This document shows, piece by piece, positions 26,911 to 35,713 of a DNA stretch of 64,000 bases. The notes beneath the pieces are model-generated. The model did not search any database. It was not told the DNA's origin and saw only the letters and a list, made by a program, of their open reading frames with translations. Source of the stretch: Brucella pituitosa (GTDB lineage Bacteria; Pseudomonadota; Alphaproteobacteria; Rhizobiales; Rhizobiaceae). A program made the position numbers and the translations under genes. Where the stretch lies: the NCBI RefSeq assembly GCF_003049685.1, contig NZ_PYSY02000001.1:2097001-2161000 (forward strand), read 5' to 3'. Each line of letters opens with the position of its first letter. Within the stretch, counting starts at the first letter, position 1.

Positions 26911-27702
26911 ATGCAGTTAGAAGGCAAGGTGGCAATCGTCACGGGTGCTGCCCGCGGTATTGGCTATGCCATTGCCAAGCGTTTCCTCATGGATGGTGCG
27001 AGCGTTGTTGTGTCGGACGTCGACGGTGCAGGAGCATCAAAGGCCGTCAGGGATCTGGAACAGTATGGCAAGGTTCTCGCCATCGCTTGTGATGTTGGCG
27101 ACAAACTCGATATCCATAATCTCATGACCTATACCGCCACCAATCTTGGTGAGATTGATATCCTCGTCAACAATGCAGGCATCGTGCATCAGGCTGAGTT
27201 TCTCGATCTCAAGGAAGACGACTTCGACCGCGTGATGCGCGTCAATCTCAAGGGGGCTTTTCTCTGCGGTCAAGCTGTCGCCAAACGCATGGTCGCCCGC
27301 GTTGAAGCAGGGGGAGACGCTGGCAGCATCATCAACATGTCATCGATCAATGCGATATTCGGCTTACCGGAACAGCTTGCCTATTCCGTCTCCAAAGGCG
27401 GCATGAACCAGCTGACACGCACGATGGCAGTGGCACTTGCCAAATGGGGGATTCGGGTCAATGCAATTGGTCCGGGCTCCATCGAAACTGATATGCTGTC
27501 GGCCGTAAACACCGATGCCGAAGCGCGCAAAAAGATCATCGAGCGCACACCACTTGGGCGAATCGGTCAAGCCTCTGAAATCGCAGCGATTGCATCGTTT
27601 CTGGCATCTCGTGATTCGAGCTATGTCACCGGCCAGACGATCTATGCGGATGGTGGCCGCCTGCCGCTCAGCAATACCGCCGTACCACGATTTAAAGCCT
27701 GA
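26911..27702 (+). CDS. Short-chain dehydrogenase/reductase
   Basis: 263 residues from the ATG at 26911; a TTG one codon earlier also fits, but the ATG has better spacing to CGGAGA. Classical SDR features: nucleotide loop TGAARGIG (about 12-19), NNAG, catalytic Ser in NMSSIN, and Y-x-x-x-K in LAYSVSKGG, then the PG motif (IGPGSIETD). The substrate cannot be read; the family includes glucose, 3-oxoacyl and other dehydrogenases. It follows the PrpE-like gene closely and may be cotranscribed. Confidence 0.9.
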   Translation: MQLEGKVAIVTGAARGIGYAIAKRFLMDGASVVVSDVDGAGASKAVRDLEQYGKVLAIACDVGDKLDIHNLMTYTATNLGEIDILVNNAGIVHQAEFLDLKEDDFDRVMRVNLKGAFLCGQAVAKRMVARVEAGGDAGSIINMSSINAIFGLPEQLAYSVSKGGMNQLTRTMAVALAKWGIRVNAIGPGSIETDMLSAVNTDAEARKKIIERTPLGRIGQASEIAAIASFLASRDSSYVTGQTIYADGGRLPLSNTAVPRFKA

Positions 27703-27817
27703 TCAGGTCATTGCGGCGTACTAATATTAGGATGATAATAATGCAATCATCCTGACAGATAGCTGTCAGGAGCCCTGTGTCATAGTGCATTTCTAGTGTG
27801 ATGGATTTGATAGGCCG

Positions 27818-27893
27818 CTGGTGTGGCTTCAAACCCGAAATTCGTTCCAACGCTTACATTATGACGAGACGAATTTCGGGTTTGCCACACCAG
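27818..27893 (+). repeat. Long imperfect hairpin in the leader of the DUF1127 gene
   Basis: Left arm from CTGGTGTGGC (27818) through AAACCCGAAATTCGT (to 27845); right arm ACGAATTTCGGGTTT (27869) through GCCACACCAG (27893). About 25 base pairs form with one bulge (TTC) around a 23-nt loop. The right arm ends at the AGAAGAGGG ribosome-binding stretch of the DUF1127 gene, so it could control translation. A second small hairpin (CCTGACAG/CTGTCAGG, 27750-27770) lies upstream. Confidence 0.85.
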
Positions 27894-27909
27894 AGAAGAG
27901 GGATTCACC

Positions 27910-28095
27910 ATGGCACTCGCAATCGCACCACTGCTCGCAGTTCTGAAAGAATACATGCGCAGACAGGACGAACGTCGACGCTTCATCCTCACACAACGCG
28001 CGCTCGACAATCTTCCGCTTGACCTGCGTAAGGATATGGGCTGGCCAGATCGCTATCTGGAACAGCGCGAAGCCAAACAATGCAACGGAGAATGA
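27910..28095 (+). CDS. DUF1127 small basic protein
   Basis: 61 residues with the DUF1127 core ALDNLPLDLRKDMGWPDRY at about residues 34-52, preceded by a basic helix YMRRQDERRRFILTQR. DUF1127 proteins in alphaproteobacteria include small Arg-rich proteins linked to phosphate and carbon metabolism and RNA turnover; this member is unstudied. Its leader contains a long hairpin. It ends 7 bp before the WYL regulator gene, so the two are probably cotranscribed. Confidence 0.8.
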   Translation: MALAIAPLLAVLKEYMRRQDERRRFILTQRALDNLPLDLRKDMGWPDRYLEQREAKQCNGE

Positions 28096-28102
28096 ACCCG
28101 GA

Positions 28103-28804
28103 ATGCGCCGCGCAGACCGCCTTTTCCAGATTGTTCAGCACCTGCGCGGTGGCAGACTTGTCACCGCGCGCCAACTTGCCGAACGGCTTGAAGTCTCCGA
28201 ACGTACCATTTATCGCGACATAGCCGACCTGCAATCGACCGGGGTGCCCATCGATGGCGAGGCGGGTGTCGGCTATATTTTGCGCCAAGGATTTGAACTG
28301 CCGCCGCTCATGTTCACGCGCGATGAAATCGTGGCGCTTGTGGCAGGTGCGCGCCTGATCCGCGCCTGGGGCGGCGTTTCCATGGCGCGCGGCGCTGAAG
28401 AAGCGCTGGTAAAAATCGAGGCCGTTCTGCCCAAGGAAGAACGCGCCCGTATTACCGGCACTCAGATTCACGCGCCCTCGGCCAGCATCAGCGTAAGCGA
28501 ACGCCGCATCATTGATGCGGTCGAACGTGCTGTCGATGAAGGCACAGTTCTCAATATCCGCTATCGCGACCTCGAAGCGAAAGAGAGCGAGCGCGATATT
28601 CGTCCGCTGGGCCTTTGGTTCTGGGGCAAGGTCTGGACAGTGATTGGCTGGTGCGAGTTGCGCAACGCTTTCCGCACTTTCCGCACAGACCGTATTCTTA
28701 CGGCTGGCAATGCAGGTCGCACATTCCGTTCCGAACGCGGCAAGACACTTGCCGATTTCTACCGTCTCATGGAACTCAGTGAATACAACGCATTCAAGGA
28801 TTAG
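28103..28804 (+). CDS. WYL-domain transcriptional regulator (YafY/DeoR-like)
   Basis: 233 residues from the ATG at 28103 (MRRADRLFQIVQHLRGG). The N-terminal HTH_11 winged helix (about 3-55, LVTARQLAERLEVSERTIYRDIADL) is followed by a WYL ligand-binding domain (about 135-225, LNIRYRDLEAKESERDIRPLGLWFWGKVWTVIGWCELRN). WYL domains bind nucleic acid or nucleotide ligands. It may regulate its own DUF1127-WYL operon. The target is unknown. The longer frame upstream overlaps the DUF1127 gene and was rejected. Confidence 0.88.
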   Translation: MRRADRLFQIVQHLRGGRLVTARQLAERLEVSERTIYRDIADLQSTGVPIDGEAGVGYILRQGFELPPLMFTRDEIVALVAGARLIRAWGGVSMARGAEEALVKIEAVLPKEERARITGTQIHAPSASISVSERRIIDAVERAVDEGTVLNIRYRDLEAKESERDIRPLGLWFWGKVWTVIGWCELRNAFRTFRTDRILTAGNAGRTFRSERGKTLADFYRLMELSEYNAFKD

Positions 28805-28907
28805 AGCCCCGGGCGCCCTATTGGGCGTGCAAAGGCCGCTCTAACGCTTTAAAATTGGAGCATAATTTTACCTTAAACTGATCCAAGTTTAAGGAATTGT
28901 GCTCTAA
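28802..28907. repeat. Composite palindromic repeat after the WYL gene
   Basis: Two modules: AGAGCCCCGGGCGCCC...GGGCGTGCAAAGGCCGCTCT (28804-28843), then GGAGCATAATTTTACC...GGAATTGTGCTCT (28856-28906). Related modules occur at 32817-32896. The first base pairs overlap the stop codon of the WYL gene. Confidence 0.7.
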
Positions 28908-28937
28908 AAAAACCCGCCAGATCGGCGGGTTTTTTTG
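28908..28937. terminator. Terminator between WYL and trcR genes
   Basis: AAACCCGCC and GGCGGGTTT arms around AGATC, with A and T runs on either side, so it works for both converging genes. Confidence 0.88.
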
Positions 28938-28953
28938 TCTTGTCGAAGAAAGC

Positions 28954-29637
28954 TTATTCTTCGTCTTCGTCGGTGTTTGAGCTCTTCAGCGAAGAGAGCT
29001 TTGCGAATACCTTGTCCGCATCCAGCTCTTCCTCTTCAGGCGCCTCATCACGATAATCGAAGTTTTCGGTCGCAGATGCTGGCAGCAATGTGCTATCAGA
29101 TTCCTGTGCCGGGCGATTGCGTGCTGCACGTTCGACCTCAAGATCGAGGTCGATCTGTGTGCAAAGGCCGAGCGTCACAGGATCCATCGCCGTCAGATTG
29201 GCTGAATTCCAGTGGCTGCGGTTGCGAATCTGTTCGATGGTCGACTTAGTCGTGCCGATCAGACGGGAAACCTGCGCATCTTTCAGTTCAGGATGGTTAC
29301 GCACCAGCCAGAGAATCGCATTTGGACGGTCCTGACGCTTGGAAAGCGGCGTGTAACGTGGTCCCTTGCGCTTGGCTTCCGGTACGCGCACCTTCGGGTC
29401 GGAAAGCTTCAGGCGGTGATAAGGGTCCTTTTCACCCTTGGCAATTTCTTCGCGCGAAATCTGGCCGGTGATAACTGGATCAAGCCCCTTGATGCCCTGC
29501 GAAGCTTCACCGTCAGCAATTGCCTTCACCTCAAGCGGATGCAGCTTGCAGAAAGCAGCAATCTGATCAAAAGACAAAGCCGTATTATCGACGAGCCAGA
29601 CGGCCGTTGCCTTCGGCATAAGAAGCTGGGTGGCCAT
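28954..29637 (-). CDS. trcR: Cell cycle transcriptional regulator TrcR (DUF1013)
   Basis: 227 residues. Strongly conserved DUF1013 blocks: LMPKATAVWLVDNTALSFDQIAAFC at the start, KGPRYTPLSKRQDRPNAILWLVRNHPELKDAQ in the middle, and a C-terminal acidic tail. The two HTH-like parts (about 20-45 and 115-145) support DNA binding. In Rhodobacter and Brucella relatives the family is named TrcR and linked to cell-cycle transcription. It is a single gene ending at a shared terminator. Confidence 0.9.
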   Translation of the reverse strand: MATQLLMPKATAVWLVDNTALSFDQIAAFCKLHPLEVKAIADGEASQGIKGLDPVITGQISREEIAKGEKDPYHRLKLSDPKVRVPEAKRKGPRYTPLSKRQDRPNAILWLVRNHPELKDAQVSRLIGTTKSTIEQIRNRSHWNSANLTAMDPVTLGLCTQIDLDLEVERAARNRPAQESDSTLLPASATENFDYRDEAPEEEELDADKVFAKLSSLKSSNTDEDEE

Positions 29638-29801
29638 TAGATATAATCCTTCTGTTCGTCCGCTCCGGTGGCGCGGGACGTGGGAAAAACCACAAATTCC
29701 GGGAAATCACGGCCTATATATATTTTTTTTGACCATAGAGCAAGAAAGCGCTTCCACCACATCCCCTATTCTCTATCGGATACAAAAAAGCGTCTCCGGC
29801 A

Positions 29802-30806
29802 TCATGCTACGTCGAGGACGATTTTGCCGATATGCTGACCACCTTCCATCCGATCATGTGCCCGCCATGCGTCTTTGAGCGGAAAAATCATATCCATGAC
29901 TGGCGAGACGCTGCGTGCTGCCAGAAGCGGCCAGACTTTTACCTCCAGTTCCCGCGCAATCTCTGCTTTGAAGCCCACAGACCGCGGACGTAATGTCGAA
30001 CCGGTATGGGTTAGGCGTTTCGTCATCAGAAGTGCAAAATTTGCTGTCGCTTTGGCACCATTCAGAAACGCAATCTGTACAATGCGTCCATCGTCTGCTG
30101 CGGCCTTGTAATTGCGATCCACATAGTCGCCGCCCACCATATCGAGAATGACATCGGCACCTTTGCCTTTGGTCGCATCTTTGACGGCCGTTACGAAGTC
30201 CTCGTCGCGATAGTTCACGGCCCTGTCCGCGCCAAGCTTCAGACAGGCCTCGCACTTGTCGACCGAACCTGCTGTAACAATCACATTGGCACCGAATGCT
30301 TTGCCGAGCTGAATAGCTGTTGTTCCGATGCCCGATGAACCACCGTGAATCAGCAATGTCTCGCCTTCTTTCAGGCCCCCACGCTCAAACACATTATGCC
30401 AGACAGTGAAAAAGGTTTCGGGGATTGCGGCGGCTTCAATATAGCCATAGCCGGAAGGCAGAGGCAGCGCGTTGGTTTCATGTACAACCGCATATTCGGC
30501 ATAGCCGCCACCAGCAAGCAGCGCCACAATCTGATCGCCGATCTTGTAGCGCTCGACGCCTTCGCCAAGCGCAACAATATCCCCCGCAATCTCAAGCCCC
30601 GGAATATCCGATGCACCCGCCGGTGGCGCATAGTGTCCTTCACGCTGAAGCACATCAGGGCGATTGACGCCCGCTGCACGTATCCGAACCAGAACTTCCC
30701 CTGCTTTTGGTTCAGGCACCGAACGCTGGATCGGGCGCAACATATGCGCGCCACCCGGGCCCGCAATTTCGATTGCTGTCATCTGGGAAGGCAGTTCGGC
30801 CATCAT
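29802..30806 (-). CDS. NAD(P)H-quinone oxidoreductase, zinc-free MDR family
   Basis: 334 residues from the ATG at 30806, chosen because GGAG lies 7 bases before it; a longer frame starts at 30833. The MDR fold is clear: GroES-like part with VNRPDVLQREGHYAPPAGASDIPGLEIAG, and Rossmann part with LLIHGGSSGIGTTAIQLGKAFGANVI. There are no structural-zinc cysteines. It resembles PIG3-type (TIGR02824) quinone reductases, which reduce quinones with NADPH. It is divergent from DUF1192. Confidence 0.9.
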   Translation of the reverse strand: MMAELPSQMTAIEIAGPGGAHMLRPIQRSVPEPKAGEVLVRIRAAGVNRPDVLQREGHYAPPAGASDIPGLEIAGDIVALGEGVERYKIGDQIVALLAGGGYAEYAVVHETNALPLPSGYGYIEAAAIPETFFTVWHNVFERGGLKEGETLLIHGGSSGIGTTAIQLGKAFGANVIVTAGSVDKCEACLKLGADRAVNYRDEDFVTAVKDATKGKGADVILDMVGGDYVDRNYKAAADDGRIVQIAFLNGAKATANFALLMTKRLTHTGSTLRPRSVGFKAEIARELEVKVWPLLAARSVSPVMDMIFPLKDAWRAHDRMEGGQHIGKIVLDVA

Positions 30807-31010
30807 GATTAAACTCCTGTTCAAATCGCCCATGGCGCCGATTGGTCCGCAACGGGATTACCCTTTATGCGTCGCAGAAATGCCTCACGTCGAGTGCAAC
30901 GCATTTCATTAGGGAAATCATCATCGATTTCTTGAAATATATATGCGAAGATTCAAGGTGTTAAATCTTTTCTGCCCTTATAGTTCCGTCATAGACTCCG
31001 GAGGAAGGCC

Positions 31011-31202
31011 ATGAGCGGTATCGACGAAGATGCAAGCAAGCCGCGCGACAGTGTGGTTCTGAGTGAAGATGAGCTATCTCTGCTTTCGGTCCTGGAGATC
31101 GACCAACGCATCACTTTGCTACAATCCGAAATTGAGCGCCTGAAGGCTGAAAGGCATAGAAAAGGCGACAGCCGCGCTGCCGCCGAAGCGCTTTTCCGCT
31201 GA
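31011..31202 (+). CDS. DUF1192 family small protein
   Basis: 63 residues: an acidic N-terminus, then LSLLSVLEIDQRITLLQSEIERLKAE, the DUF1192 helical core, and a short basic tail. It is a cytosolic alpha-helical protein, probably a coiled-coil dimer. Function unknown; common in Rhizobiales. GGAGG lies 8-12 bases before the ATG. A hairpin with GAAGTCGC/GCGACTTC follows at 31234-31261. Confidence 0.85.
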   Translation: MSGIDEDASKPRDSVVLSEDELSLLSVLEIDQRITLLQSEIERLKAERHRKGDSRAAAEALFR

Positions 31203-31275
31203 GATATCGTCTCAGCCTGATCATCAACGATAGAGCGAAGTCGCGTCTCATGCGACTTCATAAAATCCCGGGAAC

Positions 31276-32520
31276 GTGATCTTGCGTATTTACATTCAGG
31301 TTCTGGCGCTACTTTGTGGCACAGCCTTTCTTCTGATGGCCTCCGGTCTCCATGGTCTGCTGCTGCCATTGCGCGGCGGCCTTGAAGGCTTCTCCGTTGC
31401 ATCTCTTGGTTTGCTCGGCACAACATGGGCGGGCGGTTTCGTCGCTGGCTGCCTGTTTGCACCCCGTCTGGTGCGACGCGTCGGTCATGTCCGCGCTTTC
31501 GGTTGTTTTGCATCGTCTGCGGCTGTCATCGCCCTCCTGTCCGGCATTTATATTGATGCGATATCGTGGATTATTTTGCGCACCTTTACCGGCTTCTCCA
31601 TGGCTGGTGCATTCATGGTGATCGAAAGTTGGCTCAATGAGCGCGCCACCAATGAATCCCGCGGCAAGATTTTTGGCCTTTATATGATGGTCAACTACGG
31701 TGCCACGATGAGCGGCCAGATGATGGTAGCGAACGGCGATATCCGCAGCGATCATCTGTTTATGATCACCGGTATTCTCTTCTGTCTGGCGCTGATCCCA
31801 ACGGCCATGTCGACGGCTGTCAGTCCAAAACCGCTTACCGAGGTCCAACTTGATCTCAAAGCGCTTTACCGCAATTCACCCGCAGCCTTCGTGGGTTGTA
31901 TCCTGATCGGTATTGCCAATGGCGCATGGGGCACGCTGGGTGCTGTGTTTGGCGCGAAATCCGGCATTTCGACTACGGAAATCGCCTTGATGGTCAGCGT
32001 TACCATCGCCGCCGGCGCTTTGATGCAAATTCCGGTTGGGCGCATTTCCGACCTCGTTGACCGGCGCTATGTCTTGGCGGGCGTTGCATCACTTGCAGCT
32101 CTCGTCGGGCTCATGGCTTTCATAATCGGGCCATCAAACGGTAAAATCATTATCATCATGACGGGCTGCTACGGCGCGCTCGCCTATGCGCTCTATCCGG
32201 TCGCCGTCGCCCATGCGAACGATCACGCTTCGTCTGAAAGCTTCGTGAAAGTATCAAGTGGCCTGCTGCTGCTTTACGGTTTCGGCACCATGCTTGGGCC
32301 GCTGCTGGCGGCAGCCGCAATGGACATCTTCTGGCCGTCCGGTCTTTTCGCCATAACTGCCCTCGCCCACATCTCGATCACAGGCTATGCGCTATTCCGG
32401 TCACGCAGGCGCGCCTCAGTACCAAAGGCCGAAAAAGAACAGTTCAAAAGCATGCCATCAGTCAAAAGCGCAACACCTGAAGCGATGAATCTCGACCCAA
32501 GAGCCGAGACGGAAAACTAG
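31276..32520 (+). CDS. MFS transporter (YcaD-like)
   Basis: 414 residues with twelve hydrophobic segments. The GTG at 31276 is the first usable start; the ribosome-binding region is weak (GGGAA). The loop WLNERATNESRGKIFGLYMMVNYGA between helices 4 and 5, and IPVGRISDLVDRR between 8 and 9, are major facilitator features shared with YcaD-type proteins. The C-terminal 30 residues are hydrophilic. The substrate is unknown. A palindromic repeat overlaps the stop codon. Confidence 0.85.
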   Translation: MILRIYIQVLALLCGTAFLLMASGLHGLLLPLRGGLEGFSVASLGLLGTTWAGGFVAGCLFAPRLVRRVGHVRAFGCFASSAAVIALLSGIYIDAISWIILRTFTGFSMAGAFMVIESWLNERATNESRGKIFGLYMMVNYGATMSGQMMVANGDIRSDHLFMITGILFCLALIPTAMSTAVSPKPLTEVQLDLKALYRNSPAAFVGCILIGIANGAWGTLGAVFGAKSGISTTEIALMVSVTIAAGALMQIPVGRISDLVDRRYVLAGVASLAALVGLMAFIIGPSNGKIIIIMTGCYGALAYALYPVAVAHANDHASSESFVKVSSGLLLLYGFGTMLGPLLAAAAMDIFWPSGLFAITALAHISITGYALFRSRRRASVPKAEKEQFKSMPSVKSATPEAMNLDPRAETEN

Positions 32521-32600
32521 AGCATGTCGCGGAAAAGTGGGGACCGTTTTTCCGTTAACGACATGCGTAAAAACAAATACTTAAAGCGCGACACGCGTTA
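32519..32600. repeat. Dispersed palindromic repeat, GCATGTCGCGGAAAAGTGG type
   Basis: AGAGCATGTCGCGGAAAAGTGG with inverted CGTTTTTCCG...CGACATGCG, then ACTTAAAGCGCGACACGCGTT. Begins within the MFS stop codon. Same class as the copies at 39923 and 63784. Confidence 0.8.
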
Positions 32601-32907
32601 GGGTCTTCTGGGAATAGCCAACAAAAAAGCAGCGAATAATCGCTGCTTTTCATAGTGCTGTTAAATTCGTCTAATATTGGATGCGGGAGGATGCTCGGCG
32701 GCTGATGCACAGCCGCCAACATCTTCAACAGTACCGTCCTATTGGCCGTCACCAATGGCGATTGCGTACTGCTTGCAGAGCTTCCGGATTTCAAAATCTT
32801 AGGGTAGCGACCCTACTCGATCGAAACACGCTCTACTGCATAGTTAAACTGTGAGAGCGACCTTTGTGCGCCCAACAGGGCGCACGGCGCTCTATTGACG
32901 GGTTACT
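32521..32907. other. Repeat-rich intergenic region
   Basis: Holds the repeat at 32519, a terminator at 32622-32651, a GGCGGCT/AGCCGCC hairpin at 32697-32717 and repeat modules at 32817-32896. On the minus strand a 19-codon stretch ending ...RKLCKQYAIAIGDGQ-stop (about 32747-32805) looks gene-like but is closed by a stop upstream. No complete gene. Confidence 0.55.
32622..32651 (+). terminator. Rho-independent terminator after the MFS gene
   Basis: AAAAGCAGCGA and TCGCTGCTTTT arms around ATAA, followed by a short T run. Confidence 0.75.
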
Positions 32908-33093
32908 TTAATGTCGAGTGACTTGGGTTCTCAGTTTTTCAATCTGCTCCTTGAGCACGAGCTTTTTACGCTTGAGAGATGCAACGTGAAGATTGTCCAT
33001 TGCCGGTGACGCCATGGCATCGGAAATTTCCTGCTCCAGAGCGCCGTGCTTTTTTTCGAGCGTGGCAAGATGGGACTCTATAGCCATCATCAT
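32908..33093 (-). CDS. DUF465 small coiled-coil protein
   Basis: About 60 residues. Three consecutive ATG codons lie at 33093, 33090 and 33087 behind AAAGGAGAA; the second or third has the best spacing. The pattern ESHLATLEKKHGALEQEI, then LKRKKLVLKEQIEKL, is the DUF465 (YdcH) helical hairpin. Function unknown. A second DUF465 gene lies about 330 bp away in the opposite direction. Confidence 0.85.
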   Translation of the reverse strand: MMMAIESHLATLEKKHGALEQEISDAMASPAMDNLHVASLKRKKLVLKEQIEKLRTQVTRH

Positions 33094-33420
33094 TTCTCCT
33101 TTGATTGATTTCCCAAAGGATGAAACCGTGCGCGAAGTACCTGCCAACCGCAAAGCTTCACCCGCTCACACTGCGCAAAGACCCAAAATACTCCTGTTTT
33201 TTCGGGCCAGTTACGCAGTCCCGACTGTCATGAACCGCAGCCCGTTGACAGCCGCTCATGACAGAACCATGACACTTTGGCATGAGTGAGGTCGAAAGTC
33301 GAATTTGTCGTGGTAGCATTTTCCAATCACGAAAAATGTGATAAGGGCTGCTCTCGAAACGGGTCTGTGCCGCGCTGGTACGGCCCGTAATATTATTCTG
33401 AACAATACGGGGCAAACCGC
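33094..33420. other. Divergent region between two DUF465 genes
   Basis: About 330 bp with no gene. It contains a TTGACA at 33245-33250 without a clear -10, and AT-rich TAATATTATTCTG just before the second DUF465 gene that may be its promoter. Confidence 0.4.
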
Positions 33421-33624
33421 ATGTCCGATCAGGAACAGGCCGAAATCAGATTGGCCGTCGCACGTCTGAAACAGGAACACGCGGATTTCGATGCAGCCAT
33501 CAACGCGATGATGCAGGTGGGCTGCGATCAGCTGCGCATTCAGCGTATGAAAAAGGAAAAGCTCGCTATCAAAGACAAGCTGCAGGAAATGGAAGATCAC
33601 GTCATTCCTGACATCATCGCCTGA
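33421..33624 (+). CDS. DUF465 small coiled-coil protein
   Basis: 67 residues: EIRLAVARLKQEHADFDAAI, then LRIQRMKKEKLAIKDKLQEMED, again the YdcH-type two-helix pattern. It is a paralogue in family terms of the gene at 32908 but diverged. Function unknown. A terminator follows. Confidence 0.85.
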   Translation: MSDQEQAEIRLAVARLKQEHADFDAAINAMMQVGCDQLRIQRMKKEKLAIKDKLQEMEDHVIPDIIA

Positions 33625-33647
33625 GCTTTAGATAACAAAGAGCTTAC

Positions 33648-33673
33648 AGCCGGGGTCCGCCCGGCTTTGTTTT
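33648..33673 (+). terminator. Rho-independent terminator before purE
   Basis: AGCCGGG and CCCGGCT arms around GTCCG, followed by TTGTTTTT. Confidence 0.75.
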
Positions 33674-33718
33674 TAGTATACCAACGACCGAACTACGGAA
33701 GCGGAGCAGGAAAGATCA

Positions 33719-34213
33719 ATGAGCGTGAGTGCAGACGTCGCCATCATCATGGGCAGCCAGTCCGATTGGGAAACCATGCGCCATGCAGCAGACACACTGG
33801 AGGCTCTTGGCATCTCCTTTGACGCCCGCATCGTCTCTGCGCATCGCACACCAGACCGCCTTGTCGCTTTCGCCAAAGGTGCAAAGGCCGAGGGCTTCAA
33901 GGTCGTGATCGCCGGTGCTGGCGGAGCAGCTCATCTTCCGGGTATGGCCGCGGCCATGACGTCTCTTCCGGTATTTGGCGTGCCCGTGCAATCCAAAGCC
34001 CTTTCGGGCCAGGACTCGCTTCTTTCGATTGTCCAGATGCCTGCGGGCATTCCCGTCGGCACTCTGGCTATCGGCCGCGCAGGTGCTGTGAATGCAGCGC
34101 TTCTCTCCGCAGCCGTTCTCGCACTTTATGACGATGCACTCGCAGTACGTTTGGACGAATGGCGCACAGCGCAGACCGAAAGTGTTGCAGAACGTCCATC
34201 CGATGAGGTCTGA
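33719..34213 (+). CDS. purE: N5-carboxyaminoimidazole ribonucleotide mutase
   Basis: 164 residues, class I PurE. Motifs GSQSDWE (about 11-17), VSAHRTPDR and [11 protein letters not shown] are intact. It converts N5-CAIR to CAIR in purine synthesis, acting after PurK. The TGA stop is separated from the purK ATG by one base, so the two genes are translationally coupled. Confidence 0.97.
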   Translation: MSVSADVAIIMGSQSDWETMRHAADTLEALGISFDARIVSAHRTPDRLVAFAKGAKAEGFKVVIAGAGGAAHLPGMAAAMTSLPVFGVPVQSKALSGQDSLLSIVQMPAGIPVGTLAIGRAGAVNAALLSAAVLALYDDALAVRLDEWRTAQTESVAERPSDEV

Positions 34214-34214
34214 T

Positions 34215-35315
34215 ATGGCACATTCAGCACTGAAAGCAGGCCTGAAAGCAGGGTCGACAATCGGTATCATTGGCGGTGGTCAGCTCGGCCGCATGCTGGC
34301 AATGGCGGCTGCACGCCTCGGATATGAGACCATCATTCTGGAACCGCAGGCCGATTGTCCTGCGGCACAGGTGGCAAATCGCCAGATCGTTGCAGCTTAT
34401 GATGATCCGGCAGCCCTTGCAGCACTCGCAGCGGCTTCCGACGTCATCACCTATGAATTTGAGAATGTGCCGGTTTCAGCCGCCGACAAACTTGCAGAAT
34501 CGGCCCTCGTCTTCCCTCCACCTGCGGCACTTGAAATCTCGCAGGATCGCTTTACCGAAAAGCAGTTCCTCAATGAGAGCGACATCGAAACCGCGCCTTG
34601 GCGTCTGGTCGATGATGAAGAAACGCTCATTGCAGCTCTTGGTGCGCTTGGTGAACGCGGAATTCTGAAAACCCGTCGACTGGGTTATGATGGCAAGGGA
34701 CAGGTTCGCCTGACCTCACTCAACGAAGACGAAGCCCGCAAGGCACTGGAAGCTATCAAGCACGCGCCTGCTATCCTTGAAGGCTTTATTTCGTTTGAAC
34801 GTGAGGTTTCGGTTATCGCAGCCCGCGACCGCAGCGGCAATGTTGCGATTTTCGATATCACTGAGAACGTCCACAAGGACGGCATTCTGGCAACTTCAAC
34901 CGTTCCGGCTGCCATCTCTGAGAAAACTGCCGAAGCTGCGAGCATGGCCGCCGAAACGCTTCTGCACGCACTCGATTATGTCGGTGTGCTCGGCCTCGAG
35001 TTCTTCGTTCTTGCGGACGGCACCCTGCTTGCCAATGAGTTTGCGCCACGCGTGCATAATTCCGGTCACTGGACAGAGGCCGCTTGCGCCATTTCGCAAT
35101 TCGAACAGCATATTCGTGCAGTCGCAGGGCTTCCATTGGGCGATGCAGTTCGCCATTCGGACTGTGTAATGGAGAATCTGATCGGCGACGATATTGAGCA
35201 GGTGCCAGCGATTCTCGCAGAATCGAATGCAGTGCTGCATCTCTACGGCAAGAAGGAAGCTCGCCCGGGTCGTAAAATGGGCCATGTGACCCGTATAAAG
35301 CCCCGCGCAAGTTGA
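34215..35315 (+). CDS. purK: N5-carboxyaminoimidazole ribonucleotide synthase
   Basis: 366 residues from the ATG at 34215. ATP-grasp enzyme that makes N5-CAIR from AIR, bicarbonate and ATP. The N-terminal IGIIGGGQLGRMLAMAAARLGY, ILKTRRLGYDGKGQ, and late ANEFAPRVHNSGHWT are PurK signatures. The longer frame from 34092 overlaps purE and was rejected. It forms the purEK pair. Confidence 0.97.
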   Translation: MAHSALKAGLKAGSTIGIIGGGQLGRMLAMAAARLGYETIILEPQADCPAAQVANRQIVAAYDDPAALAALAAASDVITYEFENVPVSAADKLAESALVFPPPAALEISQDRFTEKQFLNESDIETAPWRLVDDEETLIAALGALGERGILKTRRLGYDGKGQVRLTSLNEDEARKALEAIKHAPAILEGFISFEREVSVIAARDRSGNVAIFDITENVHKDGILATSTVPAAISEKTAEAASMAAETLLHALDYVGVLGLEFFVLADGTLLANEFAPRVHNSGHWTEAACAISQFEQHIRAVAGLPLGDAVRHSDCVMENLIGDDIEQVPAILAESNAVLHLYGKKEARPGRKMGHVTRIKPRAS

Positions 35316-35321
35316 GTAATA

Positions 35322-35346
35322 TAGGGGAATCCATCCGATTCCCCTG
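35322..35346 (+). terminator. Hairpin after purK
   Basis: AGGGGAAT and ATTCCCCT arms around CCATCCG, 8 bp after the stop codon. No T run, so its role as a terminator is uncertain. Confidence 0.45.
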
Positions 35347-35550
35347 CTATCAGGCCTCTGCGGCAAGATTTTCAGAACAGAGCTTCGTGAATCTGCCGCG
35401 CAGGAGTTGACATTTGGCTGGAATATTGTGTATTTCGGCCAACCCTTCGGGCAGGAATACTGCCTGTAACCAATTGGCGCCTTGGGCGCCTGTTTTTATG
35501 CAGCCCGGCGGCATGTCCTGTCGATGGGCCAACCAAGACCGGTGATTGAC

Positions 35551-35676
35551 ATGAAGATCAAGAATTCGCTCAAGGCGCTCAAGGCTCGTCATCGTGACTG
35601 CCAGCTCGTTCGCCGCAAGGGCCGCGTTTACATCATCAATAAGACTGCTCCGCGCTTCAAGGCTCGTCAGGGCTAA
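35551..35676 (+). CDS. rpmJ: 50S ribosomal protein L36 (zinc-free type)
   Basis: 41 residues: [20 protein letters not shown], then [21 protein letters not shown]. This is the longer YkgO-like bL36 without the Cys4 zinc site (one Cys only), usual in alphaproteobacteria. A longer frame upstream exists, but only this ATG gives the family start. A TTGACA at 35407-35412 with TATTTC 18 bp later is the probable promoter. Confidence 0.95.
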   Translation: MKIKNSLKALKARHRDCQLVRRKGRVYIINKTAPRFKARQG

Positions 35677-35713
35677 TCTTATTTTTGATTTTGCATTTGA
35701 CGTTTCGCTGCGC

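Noticed and set aside
27750..27770. CCTGACAG/CTGTCAGG hairpin after the SDR gene as a terminator
   Set aside because: No T run follows, so it was not listed as a terminator.
32747..32805. Possible gene end ...KLCKQYAIAIGDGQ on the minus strand
   Set aside because: Only 19 codons between stops in a repeat-rich region.
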